Part shown: piece by piece, positions 13,613 to 22,272 of the stretch
Numbering within the stretch: the first letter of the stretch is position 1
Layout: each line of letters opens with the position of its first letter
DNA from: Nonomuraea harbinensis
GTDB lineage: Bacteria; Actinomycetota; Actinomycetes; Streptosporangiales; Streptosporangiaceae
Direction of reading: 5' to 3'
Length of the DNA: 64,000 nt
Assembly (NCBI RefSeq): GCF_019396385.1
Contig: NZ_JAHKRN010000002.1
Span: 248,001 to 312,000 of the forward strand
The notes under the pieces: model-generated
Seen by the model: the letters and a program-made list of their open reading frames with translations, nothing else
Databases searched by the model: none
What the model was told of the DNA's origin: nothing
Position numbers and translations under genes: made by a program

Positions 13613-15253
13613 TCAGCCGAACATGCCCTCCGCGGCCTCCAGAGCCCGTACGCGGTCCGCCGCCACCAGGCCGATCCGGGTGCGCCGGTCGAGCAGGTCG
13701 CCGGCGTCGAGCGCGCCCTCGTGCCGCACGGACCAGAGCAGGTCGCCCCGGGTCAGGCCGAGACCGACCGGCTCGGGACAGGACTCCACCAGCGGCCGGA
13801 CCGCCGCCGCCTCCGCGCCGTAGCGCTCGGCAAGCCTGCGCGGCGTCCCCGCGGCCGGCCGGCCCGCTCCCACCAGCGGGATGGCGGCCGTCCGGCCCGG
13901 GCCCGCGCGCAGCCCGCGCACCGCGACCGCCCGGTCCACGGCGTCCTGGGCCATCCGCCGGTAGGTGGTCAGCTTGCCGCCGACGACCGTGACGAGCCCG
14001 CCCGAGGACAGCACCGCGTGCCGCCGCGACAGATCCGCCGTGCGCCCGCCCGCCCCCGGGTCCCCGCGCCCGTCCCCGTACCCGCCCGTGTGCCCGTCTC
14101 CGTATCCGCTCGCGTGCCCGTCCGTGTGCCCGTCCCCGTGCCCGCCCGTGTGCCCGCCCGTGTGCCCGCCCGTGTGCCCGCCCGTGTGCCCGCCGCCCGC
14201 CAGGAGCGGTCTGAGGCCCGCGTACGCGCCCGCCACGGCCTTCCTCGGCACTTCGATCTCCAGGACGCCGTTCAGCACGTCCAGGAGCGTCCTGACGTCC
14301 TCCTCGGGCGCCTCGGGGACGTCGGGCACCGGCCCGTCCACCGCGACGTCCGTGAGCCCCACGTACACCCGCCCGTCCGCTTGCGGCAGGACGAGCGCGA
14401 AACGGTTGCTCTCGCCCGGGATCGGCACGTGGAGCCCGGCCCGCAGCCCCGGCAGCGCGCCCGCCGCGAGCACCAGGTGGGTGCCGCGCGAGGGCCGCAG
14501 CCGCACCCTCGGGTCGAGCCCGCCGGCCCACACGCCGGTCGCGTTGACCACCGCCCGCGCCCTGATCTCGAACTCCTCGCCGGTCAGCTCGTCACGCACC
14601 CGGGCGCCGTCCGGGCGCAGCTCCAGCGCGCGGCAGCGGGTCAGGATCCGGGCCCCGTGCGCGGCCGCCGTCCTGGCGACGGCGACCACGAGCCGGGCGT
14701 CGTCGAGCACCCGCCCGTCCCACGACAGCAGCCCGCCGCGCAGCCCGTCCGCGCGCAGCACCGGGGCCAGCTCGCGGACCCGGCCCGCCGGCAGCGCCGA
14801 CGGGCCCGGCAGCAGCCGCCGCGGCGTGCCCGCCGCGCGCCGCAGCCCGTCGCCGAGCAGGTAACCGGTCATCACCGTCGCGGCCCGCGCCCCGGTGACC
14901 CCCGGCGTCAGCGGCAGCACGTACGGGTGCGCCCTGACCAGGTGCGGGGCGGTGCGGGTGAGCAGGACGCCGCGCTCCACCGCGCTCTCGTACGCGACCC
15001 CCACCTGCCCCTTGGCCAGATAGCGCAGGCCGCCGTGGATCAGCTTGGAACTCCACCTGGAGGTGCCGAAGGCGAGGTCCTGGGCGTCGATCGCGGCGAC
15101 GTCCAGCCCTCGCGAGGCCGCGTCCAGCGCCGCGCCCGCCCCGGTCGCGCCCAGCCCGACCACCAGCACGTCCACCCGTTCCTCGGCGGTGCGGACCAGC
15201 TCGCGCGCCCTCCGGGCGGCGTTCAGCGAGCTGCCCGGCACGACCCCGCTCAC
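13613..15253 (-). CDS. glpD: Glycerol-3-phosphate dehydrogenase with a Gly/His repeat insertion
   Basis: 546-residue FAD enzyme that oxidises glycerol-3-phosphate to DHAP, membrane-associated and feeding electrons to quinone. The FAD-binding start (VLVVGLGATGAGAALDAASRG), FGTSRWSSKLIHGGLRYL, and the VTVVGGKLTTYRRMAQDAVD block are typical, and the C-terminal domain is present. Residues ~350-398, between the conserved AYAGLRPLL and GRTADLSRRHAV, are an unusual low-complexity insert of GGHT-type tetrapeptides from a 12-bp tandem repeat. The GTG start overlaps the TetR stop (GTGA), so the pair is co-translated. Confidence 0.92.
   Translation of the reverse strand: MSGVVPGSSLNAARRARELVRTAEERVDVLVVGLGATGAGAALDAASRGLDVAAIDAQDLAFGTSRWSSKLIHGGLRYLAKGQVGVAYESAVERGVLLTRTAPHLVRAHPYVLPLTPGVTGARAATVMTGYLLGDGLRRAAGTPRRLLPGPSALPAGRVRELAPVLRADGLRGGLLSWDGRVLDDARLVVAVARTAAAHGARILTRCRALELRPDGARVRDELTGEEFEIRARAVVNATGVWAGGLDPRVRLRPSRGTHLVLAAGALPGLRAGLHVPIPGESNRFALVLPQADGRVYVGLTDVAVDGPVPDVPEAPEEDVRTLLDVLNGVLEIEVPRKAVAGAYAGLRPLLAGGGHTGGHTGGHTGGHTGGHGDGHTDGHASGYGDGHTGGYGDGRGDPGAGGRTADLSRRHAVLSSGGLVTVVGGKLTTYRRMAQDAVDRAVAVRGLRAGPGRTAAIPLVGAGRPAAGTPRRLAERYGAEAAAVRPLVESCPEPVGLGLTRGDLLWSVRHEGALDAGDLLDRRTRIGLVAADRVRALEAAEGMFG
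14058..14203. repeat. 12-bp tandem repeat inside glpD
   Basis: The unit CCCGCCCGTGTG (plus strand) is perfect for more than four copies around 14138-14193, with degenerate copies upstream. It encodes GGHT on the minus strand; the unit length keeps the frame, so copy-number change would lengthen or shorten the protein by four residues. Confidence 0.85.
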
Positions 15254-15774
15254 CGTCCCGCCGGGCGCGCGAGGTAGGACTCCAGCAGGGTCGCGAGCTC
15301 GGCGTCGAGGTCGTCGAGGGTGAGCGGATCGAGCATGGTGGGCGCCGACAGCAGGAACGACTGGGCGACCAGCAGCACCGCCCTGGCCCTGCGCGGGTCC
15401 CCGAGGGCGGGCTCCAGCACCGCGAGCACCGCCTCCTGGCTGGCCCCCCGCCGGTCGAGCAGGTAGGGGAGCAGCAGCTCGGGATCCGCCTCCACGATCT
15501 TGCGCCAGAGCGGGTGCCCGCGCAGCCCGCGCACCCCGGCCACCACCGCGCCCACCGGATCGGCCAGGTCGAGCCCGCTGATCACCCGGACCCACTCGCG
15601 CGTCATCAGGTCGGCGACCAGCGCCCGCATGTCCGGCCAGTGCCGGTAGATCGTCATCCGCGAGACCCCGGCCCGCCGCGCCACGTCCGTGAGCGTGGTG
15701 CGGCGCACCCCGTAGGCCAGCACGCAGTCGCGGGCCGCGTCCAGCACGCCGTCATTGTGACGAATAGCCGTCAT
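15250..15774 (-). CDS. TetR-family transcriptional regulator
   Basis: 174 residues. N-terminal helix-turn-helix: VLDAARDCVLAYGVRRTTLTD (split over residues ~10-30), then VARRAGVSRMTIYRHWPDM. The C-terminal ligand domain is variable, effector unknown. It heads a two-gene operon with glpD and faces an FAD oxidase gene. Its own -10 (TACACT, minus strand 15782-15787) lies 7 nt before the ATG, giving a leaderless mRNA, and overlaps a dyad that is a likely autoregulatory site. An effector linked to glycerol-3-phosphate or lipid metabolism is an inference from the neighbours. Confidence 0.88.
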   Translation of the reverse strand: MTAIRHNDGVLDAARDCVLAYGVRRTTLTDVARRAGVSRMTIYRHWPDMRALVADLMTREWVRVISGLDLADPVGAVVAGVRGLRGHPLWRKIVEADPELLLPYLLDRRGASQEAVLAVLEPALGDPRRARAVLLVAQSFLLSAPTMLDPLTLDDLDAELATLLESYLARPAGR

Positions 15775-15776
15775 AT

Positions 15777-15789
15777 GTCACAGTGTAAC
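15777..15789. promoter_or_regulatory. Candidate TetR operator in the glpD/AGPS-like divergent promoter
   Basis: GTCACAGTGTAAC is a 13-bp dyad with one mismatch. It covers the -10 of the tetR-glpD unit and ends one base before the GTG of the divergent oxidase gene, a position able to repress both. Confidence 0.45.
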
Positions 15790-15790
15790 C

Positions 15791-17359
15791 GTGCGATCGG
15801 AACCGATGCTCTGGTCCGGCTGGGGCGACCCGGCCAAGGCCCGCGAGCTTCCAGAACAGGTCCGCCGGCTGCTCCACGATCTGCTGGGCGTGCGCGCGCC
15901 GGCGGTCCCCGCCGCCGGGCTGGAGTCCGTACGGATGCCGCCCGCCGCGCTGGAGCCCCGGCTGCTCGACGCGCTCGCCGGCCTGGTCGGCGACGGGCAC
16001 GTGCTGACCACGCACGAGGCGCGGGTCCGGCACGCCCGCGGCAAGTCCACCCCCGACCTGCTGCGGATGCGCGCGGGGGACGGCGCCGGCGCGCCGGACG
16101 CCGTCGTGCTGCCCGGCGGCCACGACGAGGTGGCGCGGGTGCTGCGGCTGTGCGCGGCCGAGCGGATCGCGGTCGTGCCGTTCGGCGGCGGCACCTCCGT
16201 CGTCGGCGGGCTCACCGCCGCCCGCGACGGCTTCGCCGGGGTGATCTCGCTCGACCTGGGCCGGATGGACCGGCTGGTCGAGGTCGACACCGAGTCGATG
16301 ACCGCGGTGTTCGAGCCCGGCGTGCCCGCCCCCGAGGCCGAGCGCCTGCTGGCCGCGCACGGCCTCACGCTGGGCCACTTCCCCCAGTCCTTCGAGTACG
16401 CCACGCTGGGCGGCTTCGCCGCGGCCCGCTCCAGCGGCCAGGCGTCGGCCGGATACGGCCGCTTCGACGACATGGTGACCGGGCTGACCGTCGCCACCCC
16501 CGAGGGCGACCTGGACCTGGGCCGGGCGCCCAAGTCGGCGGCCGGGCCCGACCTGCGCCAGCTCGTGCTCGGGTCCGAGGGCGCCTTCGGCGTCATCACC
16601 TCGCTCCGGCTGCGGGTGCGCCGCGCCCCGGCCGAGAAGGTGTACGAGGGCTGGCGCCTGCCCGGCTTCGCCGCCGGCACGGCCGCGCTGCGGGCGCTCG
16701 CCCAGGACGGCCCGCTGCCCACGGTCCTGCGGCTCTCCGACGAGACCGAGACCATGATCGGCCTGGCCCGCCCCGACCGGATCGGCGGCGGCGAGGCCGG
16801 CTGCCTGGTGATCGCCGGCTACGAGGGCGCCTCGGTGTCCGCCCGCCGCGAGGCCGCCGCCGCGGTGCTGTCCGGCCACGGCGGCGTCCCCCTCGGCGAG
16901 GAGCCCGGTCAAGGGTGGGCGCACGGCCGCTTCTCCGCGCCGTACCTGCGCGACTCGCTGCTCGCCGCCGGCGCCACAGTGGAGACGCTGGAGACGGCCG
17001 GCTTCTGGGCCGACCTGCCGCGCCTGTACGACGCGGTCCGGCTCGCGCTGCTCGGCGCGCTCGGCTCGCCGCTGGTCATGTGCCACATCTCCCACGTGTA
17101 CGAGACCGGCGCGTCGCTCTACTTCACCGTCGTCACCGCGCAGGAGGACGACCCGGTGGCGCAGTGGGAGCGGGCCAAGGAGGCGGCGAACACCGCCATC
17201 GTCGAGGCGGGCGGCACGATCTCGCACCACCACGGGGTCGGCCGCGACCATCGCGCCGCCTACGCCGCCGAGATCGGCCCGCTCGGCGTGGCGATCCTGC
17301 GCGCGGTCAAGGACCGGGTGGACCCGCGGGGGGTGCTGAACCCGGGAGCGCTCGTCTAG
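15791..17359 (+). CDS. FAD-binding oxidase, alkyldihydroxyacetonephosphate-synthase-like
   Basis: 522 residues. N-terminal PCMH FAD domain (VLPGGHDEVARVLRLC, VPFGGGTSVVGGL, residues ~100-140) and a C-terminal FAD-oxidase domain with ISHHHGVGRDHR near residues 478-489, the hallmark of alkyl-DHAP synthase relatives. In eukaryotes that enzyme makes the ether bond of plasmalogens from acyl-DHAP; many bacterial homologues are uncharacterised. Divergence from tetR-glpD, whose product is DHAP, makes a glycerolipid-related substrate attractive but unproven. The stop overlaps the stop of the next gene on the opposite strand. Confidence 0.85.
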   Translation: MRSEPMLWSGWGDPAKARELPEQVRRLLHDLLGVRAPAVPAAGLESVRMPPAALEPRLLDALAGLVGDGHVLTTHEARVRHARGKSTPDLLRMRAGDGAGAPDAVVLPGGHDEVARVLRLCAAERIAVVPFGGGTSVVGGLTAARDGFAGVISLDLGRMDRLVEVDTESMTAVFEPGVPAPEAERLLAAHGLTLGHFPQSFEYATLGGFAAARSSGQASAGYGRFDDMVTGLTVATPEGDLDLGRAPKSAAGPDLRQLVLGSEGAFGVITSLRLRVRRAPAEKVYEGWRLPGFAAGTAALRALAQDGPLPTVLRLSDETETMIGLARPDRIGGGEAGCLVIAGYEGASVSARREAAAAVLSGHGGVPLGEEPGQGWAHGRFSAPYLRDSLLAAGATVETLETAGFWADLPRLYDAVRLALLGALGSPLVMCHISHVYETGASLYFTVVTAQEDDPVAQWERAKEAANTAIVEAGGTISHHHGVGRDHRAAYAAEIGPLGVAILRAVKDRVDPRGVLNPGALV

Positions 17360-17757
17360 TCGAGCTCGACGACCCTGGACGCCTCCTCCGCCGCCTCGGC
17401 GGCCTCGCCGAAGCGGCGGAGCGCCCTGTAGGCGGCGGCCAGCGCGTGCAGGGAGCGCGCCAGCGGGGCCCCGCCCGCCCTCCTGGCCAGCGCCACCGAC
17501 TCCTCGGCCGGGGGCAGCGCCTCGGCCGGGCACTTACGTCTCAGCTGCAGGGACGCCTCCATGATCAGGGCGCGCACCAGCAGGGAGGTGTGCTCGGGGT
17601 GCTCGGCCGCCAGATCGCGGCTCATCGCCACGGCACGGCTCACCTGGCGCAGCGCCTCGCGCGCGCTCCTCGTGGCGGCGTACGCGAGCAGGCCCTCGAC
17701 GGCATCCACCTGCGTGGTGTTCCGCCTGAGCGCGTCATCGGAACCGTTCCGGGCCAT
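17356..17757 (-). CDS. Small TPR-like hypothetical protein
   Basis: 133 residues, almost all alpha-helical and Ala/Arg/Glu-rich, with TPR-like spacing (LVRALIMEASLQLRRKCPAEALPPAEESVALARR; segments ~60-105, then SLHALAAAYRALRRFGEAAEAAEEA). No catalytic motif. ATG at 17757 follows GGGGAGG by 7 nt, which decides the start over an in-frame GTG at 17844. Probably a protein-interaction module; homologous tetratricopeptide fragments occur beside signalling genes in actinomycetes. Function unknown. Confidence 0.7.
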   Translation of the reverse strand: MARNGSDDALRRNTTQVDAVEGLLAYAATRSAREALRQVSRAVAMSRDLAAEHPEHTSLLVRALIMEASLQLRRKCPAEALPPAEESVALARRAGGAPLARSLHALAAAYRALRRFGEAAEAAEEASRVVELD

Positions 17758-17891
17758 GGCTAGCCCTCCCCTTGGCGACGACAACCGCTTGCTTGGGGCG
17801 ACTGAGGTTACACCATCGTGAACCAGCTGTGTCGGCAACGGCACGCTCTGTTCGGATGCGCGCGACGTGATCTACGGGCAAAGATGGGGTC

Positions 17892-19376
17892 ATGGTGGAA
17901 TCAACGGCTGAACGGGGGAAGCGGGCATCCTCGCGGGTGTCCGAGGAGGGCGCCGGATGGGTGTGCCAGGAGATCGGCACGTTCGACCGGCTGCGGCCGA
18001 AGGACGAGGGCTTCACCTGGCTGAACCCGGTCACTCTGTGGAAGTCCCGCAACGAGATCCTCGCCGGCCTGTTCGGCGACCCGTCCGGCGAGGTGCGCGA
18101 GCAGTGGGTGGCCGCCCTGCGCGGGCGCGGCACGGACCCCGATCTCCGGATCGCGCCCGAGGCCGGCGAGAGCTTCGACTTCCTGCTCGTCGGCGACACC
18201 GGTGAGGGCGACGCGTCCCAGTACGCGGTGGTGCCCGGCATGCTGAAGGCGGGGGAGGGCACCGCGTTCGCGATCCTGGCCAGCGACATCATCTACCCGG
18301 CCGGGTCGGGCAACGACTACCGCGACAAGTTCTTCCGCCCTTACCAGGACTACGACGCGCCGATCTACGCGATCCCCGGCAACCACGACTGGTACGACGG
18401 GCTCGGCGGGTTCATGCGGGTCTTCTGCGACGCCTCGCTCAAGCCCAGGCCCGACCGGGGGCTGCGCGGGCTGCTGTGGCGCAAGCCCGAGACGATCGAC
18501 GAACCGGCCCTGGCCGAGGCCCGCGCGCTGCGTGGCCGCCCGGCCCAGCAGGCGACGCAGCCCGGCCCGTACTGGGTGATCGACACCCCGAGCCTGCTCA
18601 TCGTGGGCGTCGACACCGGCATCAAGGGCACCATCGACAAGGGCCAGACCGCGTGGCTGCGCCGCGTGTCGCTCGACCCCCGGCCGAAGCTCCTGGTCAC
18701 GGGCAAGCCGATCTACACCGGCAACGCCTACAAGCCCTCCGCGCTGGAGGGCGGCGGCACCATCGACGACATCGTGCGCGACCCGCGCCACCGCTACGTG
18801 GCGGCCATCGGCGGCGACGTGCACAACTACCAGCGCTACCCGGTCCAGGTCGGCGACCGGGTCATCCAGTACGTCGTGTCCGGCGGCGGCGGCGCGTTCA
18901 TGCACGCCACCCACACCATCCGGCGCGTCGACGTGGGCGGCGTGCACGAGGACGACTACCGCTGCTACCCGCTGCGCGGCGACTCGCTGTCCTTCTACAG
19001 CCAGCTCTACGCCAAGCGGCTGCGGATGAAGTGGCTCTGCCTCACCCCTGACGAGGCCGCCTGCATCATGGCCGAGCAGATCAAGAACACGCCGGTGCGG
19101 CCGGCCGGCGGCGCCGTGACGATCACCCGGCGGATGCGGTGGGCGGCGCGGTTGCTCGGGTCCTGGCCGTGGCCGTTCCGGCTGCCGGTGGACCGGGTGT
19201 TCCAGCACTTCCTGTCCGAGCTGTCCGACTGGGACACCCCGCCGTTCTTCAAGCAGTTCCTGCGCCTGTCGGTCACCCCCGAGGCGCTCACCATCCGGTG
19301 CCACGCCGCCACCGGGTGCCTGCGGCAGGAGCTCGAACCCCCCATCGAGGACGAGGTGCGCATCTCTTTGTCGTAG
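17892..19376 (+). CDS. Calcineurin-like metallophosphoesterase
   Basis: 494 residues with the metallophosphatase signature: LLVGDTGEGD (residues ~97-106), ASDIIYPAG, PGNHDWYDG (~159-167), and GGDVHNYQRYP (~301-311) in place of the usual GHxH, all forming a two-metal site. No signal peptide; the C-terminal third is a family-specific extension with a Trp-rich WPWPFRLP stretch. It hydrolyses a phosphoester or phosphodiester of unknown identity. ATG at 17892; GGGG lies 4-7 nt before it. Confidence 0.85.
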   Translation: MVESTAERGKRASSRVSEEGAGWVCQEIGTFDRLRPKDEGFTWLNPVTLWKSRNEILAGLFGDPSGEVREQWVAALRGRGTDPDLRIAPEAGESFDFLLVGDTGEGDASQYAVVPGMLKAGEGTAFAILASDIIYPAGSGNDYRDKFFRPYQDYDAPIYAIPGNHDWYDGLGGFMRVFCDASLKPRPDRGLRGLLWRKPETIDEPALAEARALRGRPAQQATQPGPYWVIDTPSLLIVGVDTGIKGTIDKGQTAWLRRVSLDPRPKLLVTGKPIYTGNAYKPSALEGGGTIDDIVRDPRHRYVAAIGGDVHNYQRYPVQVGDRVIQYVVSGGGGAFMHATHTIRRVDVGGVHEDDYRCYPLRGDSLSFYSQLYAKRLRMKWLCLTPDEAACIMAEQIKNTPVRPAGGAVTITRRMRWAARLLGSWPWPFRLPVDRVFQHFLSELSDWDTPPFFKQFLRLSVTPEALTIRCHAATGCLRQELEPPIEDEVRISLS

Positions 19377-19396
19377 CCGCCTGGCACCCTGGAGTC

Positions 19397-20956
19397 GTGT
19401 ACGTGGTGCTGGCCGGAGAGCGGCTCCTTCCCGCGGGCGGGCCGCCCCGCCCCGCCGGGCCCGGCGCGGTGCGCGAGCTGGAGGCGTCGCGGCCGCGGTG
19501 GGTGTGGGCCGACACCCGCGAGGCCTACCCGCCGCTGCTCGCCGCCGGGGTGCGGGTCTCCCGCTGCCACGACCTCGCACTCACCGAGGCCCTGCTGCTG
19601 GCGTACGAAGCGCGTCACGGGGAGCCGCGCTCGGCCAGGGCCGCGCACGCCAGGCTGCACGGCCGGCCCGTCCCCGACGACGCGCCGGAAGATCCCGGCA
19701 CGCTCTTCGCGCCCGAGCCGCTGCCCCCGGAGGCGGTGGCCGAGGTGCTCGCCGACCAGCTCGCCCGGATCGCGGCGCTGCCCGATCCCGGCCGGTTCCG
19801 GTTGCTGGCCGCCGCCGAGTCCGCCGGCGCGCTCATCGCCGCCGAGATGAGCCACGACGGCATGCCCTGGCGCAGGGACGTGCACGACGCGCTGCTCGCC
19901 GAGATGCTCGGGCCCCGGCCGGTCCACGGCATGCGGCCGGCCAAGCTGCAGGCGCTGGCCGACCGGGTGTCGGCGGCGTTCGGCCATCCGGTCAACCCCG
20001 ATTCGGTGCAGCAGCTGGTCAAGGCCTTCAAGGGGGCCGGGGTGGCGATCAAGTCCACCCGGTCCTGGGAGCTCAAGCAGGTCGGCCATCCGGCGGTCGA
20101 GCCGCTGCTCGCCTACAAGGAGCTGGCCAGGCTCCACAGCTTCCACGGCTGGGCGTGGGCCGACCAGTGGGTGCGCGGCGGCCGCTTCCGGCCCGAATAC
20201 GTGGTCGGCGGCGTGGTCTCCGGCCGCTGGGCGACCAGCGGCGGCGGCGCCCTGCAGATCCCCAAGGTGCTGCGCAGGGTGGTGGTGGCCGACGACGGGT
20301 GGGCTCTCGTCGTCGCCGACGCCGCCCAGCTGGAGCCGCGGGTGCTCGCCGCGATGGCGGGCGACGCCGGGCTGGCCGCCGCGGCGGGGGAGATCGACCT
20401 CTACTCGGCGCTGGCCGGCTCGTTCGGCGGCCAGCGCGACCACGCCAAGATCGCGATGCTGTCGGCGATGTACGGCGGCACCAGCGGCGACGCCGCCCGG
20501 CTGCTGCCCGTCATGCGCCGGCGCTTCCCGAAGGCCTACCAGTTCGTCGAGGACGCCGCCAAGGCCGGGGAGGAGGGCAGGCTCGTGCGGTCCTGGCTCG
20601 GGCGCACCAGCCCGCCGCCGTCCGCGTCCTGGCGCGAGCTCGTCTCCGGCCCCGAGGGCGGCCGGGCGGCGCGCGACCGGGGCAGGTTCACCCGCAACTT
20701 CGTGGTCCAGGCCACCGCCGCCGAATGGGCGCTGTCGCTCATGGGGGTGCTGCGCGGCCTCCTGCCCCGCCCGGCCCGGCTGGTGTTCTTCCAGCACGAC
20801 GAGGTCATCGTGCACTGCCCGCTCGACCTGGCCGAGCAGGTGGCGGACGCGGTGGGCGCCGCGGCGGCCGAGGCGACCCGGCTGCTGTTCGGGGCCACTC
20901 CGGTGCGCTTCCCGATGGAGGCGGTCGCGGTCAGCTGCTACGCGGACGCCAAATAG
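19397..20956 (+). CDS. DNA polymerase I-like protein (bifunctional 3'-5' exonuclease/polymerase family)
   Basis: 519 residues. The C-terminal half is an A-family polymerase palm: motif A VVADAAQLEPRVLA (residues ~305-318, in place of DYSQIELR), a motif-B-like HAKIAMLSAMYGG (~350-362), and motif C FFQHDEVIV (~463-471). The N-terminal part resembles a degenerate 3'-5' exonuclease without clear DEDD acids. It is much shorter than PolA and probably an accessory repair polymerase, widespread in actinomycetes. GTG at 19397 begins MYVVLAGE, a usual family start. The last 26 bp overlap the convergent MFS gene. Confidence 0.85.
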   Translation: MYVVLAGERLLPAGGPPRPAGPGAVRELEASRPRWVWADTREAYPPLLAAGVRVSRCHDLALTEALLLAYEARHGEPRSARAAHARLHGRPVPDDAPEDPGTLFAPEPLPPEAVAEVLADQLARIAALPDPGRFRLLAAAESAGALIAAEMSHDGMPWRRDVHDALLAEMLGPRPVHGMRPAKLQALADRVSAAFGHPVNPDSVQQLVKAFKGAGVAIKSTRSWELKQVGHPAVEPLLAYKELARLHSFHGWAWADQWVRGGRFRPEYVVGGVVSGRWATSGGGALQIPKVLRRVVVADDGWALVVADAAQLEPRVLAAMAGDAGLAAAAGEIDLYSALAGSFGGQRDHAKIAMLSAMYGGTSGDAARLLPVMRRRFPKAYQFVEDAAKAGEEGRLVRSWLGRTSPPPSASWRELVSGPEGGRAARDRGRFTRNFVVQATAAEWALSLMGVLRGLLPRPARLVFFQHDEVIVHCPLDLAEQVADAVGAAAAEATRLLFGATPVRFPMEAVAVSCYADAK

Positions 20957-22220
20957 CGCCCGACCGGCGGGCCGCCAGCGCCAGCCACACCCCGGCCAGC
21001 GCCACCATCACGCCCACGCCCGCACCGAGCACCCCGTACGACAGACCGCCCACGATCACGCCGGCCAGCACCGTGCCGGTCGCCCCGCACACGTTCATGA
21101 GCAGGTCCGACAGCCCTTGGACGGCCGTGCGGCCGTCGATCGAGACCGACTCGCTGACCAGCGCGGAGCCGGCCACCAGCCCGCACGACCAGCCCAGGCC
21201 GAGCACGAACAGCGCCACCGTCACCTGCCACACCTGGTGGCCCGCCGTGGCCGCCAGCACGGCGGAGACCAGCAGCAGGCCCATGCCGAGCAGCAGCACT
21301 GGCACCCGGCCCGCCTTGTCCGCCAGCCAGCCGACCACCGGCGACATCACGTACATGCCGGCGATGTGCAGGCTGATCACGATGCCGATCACGTCCAGCT
21401 CGGCGCCGTCGTGGTGCAGCTTGACCGGGGTCATCGACATGATCGACACCATCGCGGTGTGGCTGACGGCGATCATCACCAGGGCCTGGCGGGCCATCGG
21501 CGTGGTGCGCAGGATCCGCCACGCGGTGCGGACCGTCCGCTTGCCCGCCTCCGTCGAGGGTTTCCTGCCGTCGTGCTCCCTGGCCAGCTTGAGCGGGTCG
21601 GGACGCAGGCCGGCGAAGACGATCAGCAGCGCCAGCGCGAACGCCAGCGCGGCGAACGCGAACGGCCCGGCCTTCCCCACCAGCCCGGCCTCCATGCCGA
21701 TCCGGTCGGCCGGCTCGGCCAGGTTGGGGCCGGCCACCGAGCCGACCGTCGCCGCCCACACCACCAGCGACAGGTGCCGGGCGGCGTGGTTCCTGGGCGA
21801 CAGGTCGGTGGCCGAGTAGCGGGCCGCCAGGTTGCCCGCGCTGCCGCCGCCGACCAGCACCAGCCCGGCCAGCAGCAGCTGCCAGTTGCCGAGGTTGATG
21901 GCGACGACCGAGATGGCGCAGCCGAGCAGCGCCGCCAGGTACGCCAGCGCCAGGCCGGACCGCCTGCCGCCCTTGCTCGACGCCTTGGCCGTCGGCAGGG
22001 CGAGCAGGGCCGCCCCCAGCACCGTCGCGGTCCCCGCGAAGCCGCTGATCATCGTCGACCCGGAGAGCTGGTCGACCACCACCGAGCTGAGCGCCAGTCC
22101 GACGGCGACTCCGACGCCGCCCACGATCTGCGCGGCCGAGAGCACGATCAGAGTGCGGCGCTGGACGGCCCGGAGATGGGCGGAGGGCGAGGCGTCAGCG
22201 GTCGTGGGGGTGCTGGTCAC
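20931..22220 (-). CDS. MFS transporter
   Basis: 429 residues and about 12 membrane helices with a central cytoplasmic loop (residues ~208-240, LREHDGRKP-like charged segment). The half-repeat signature LADKAGRVPVLLLGMGLL is the MFS loop 8-9 motif. It resembles drug-efflux members, substrate unknown. GTG start at 22220. It converges on and overlaps the polymerase gene. Confidence 0.85.
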   Translation of the reverse strand: MTSTPTTADASPSAHLRAVQRRTLIVLSAAQIVGGVGVAVGLALSSVVVDQLSGSTMISGFAGTATVLGAALLALPTAKASSKGGRRSGLALAYLAALLGCAISVVAINLGNWQLLLAGLVLVGGGSAGNLAARYSATDLSPRNHAARHLSLVVWAATVGSVAGPNLAEPADRIGMEAGLVGKAGPFAFAALAFALALLIVFAGLRPDPLKLAREHDGRKPSTEAGKRTVRTAWRILRTTPMARQALVMIAVSHTAMVSIMSMTPVKLHHDGAELDVIGIVISLHIAGMYVMSPVVGWLADKAGRVPVLLLGMGLLLVSAVLAATAGHQVWQVTVALFVLGLGWSCGLVAGSALVSESVSIDGRTAVQGLSDLLMNVCGATGTVLAGVIVGGLSYGVLGAGVGVMVALAGVWLALAARRSGAIWRPRSS

Positions 22221-22272
22221 CCGTGAAGTCTCGCATAGCCCCAGAGATCACCCCAAAACGTTGTTTTTGGGA

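Noticed and set aside
14058-14203. CRISPR-like appearance of the regular repeat in glpD
   Set aside because: The repeats are contiguous 12-mers without spacers and continue an intact reading frame.
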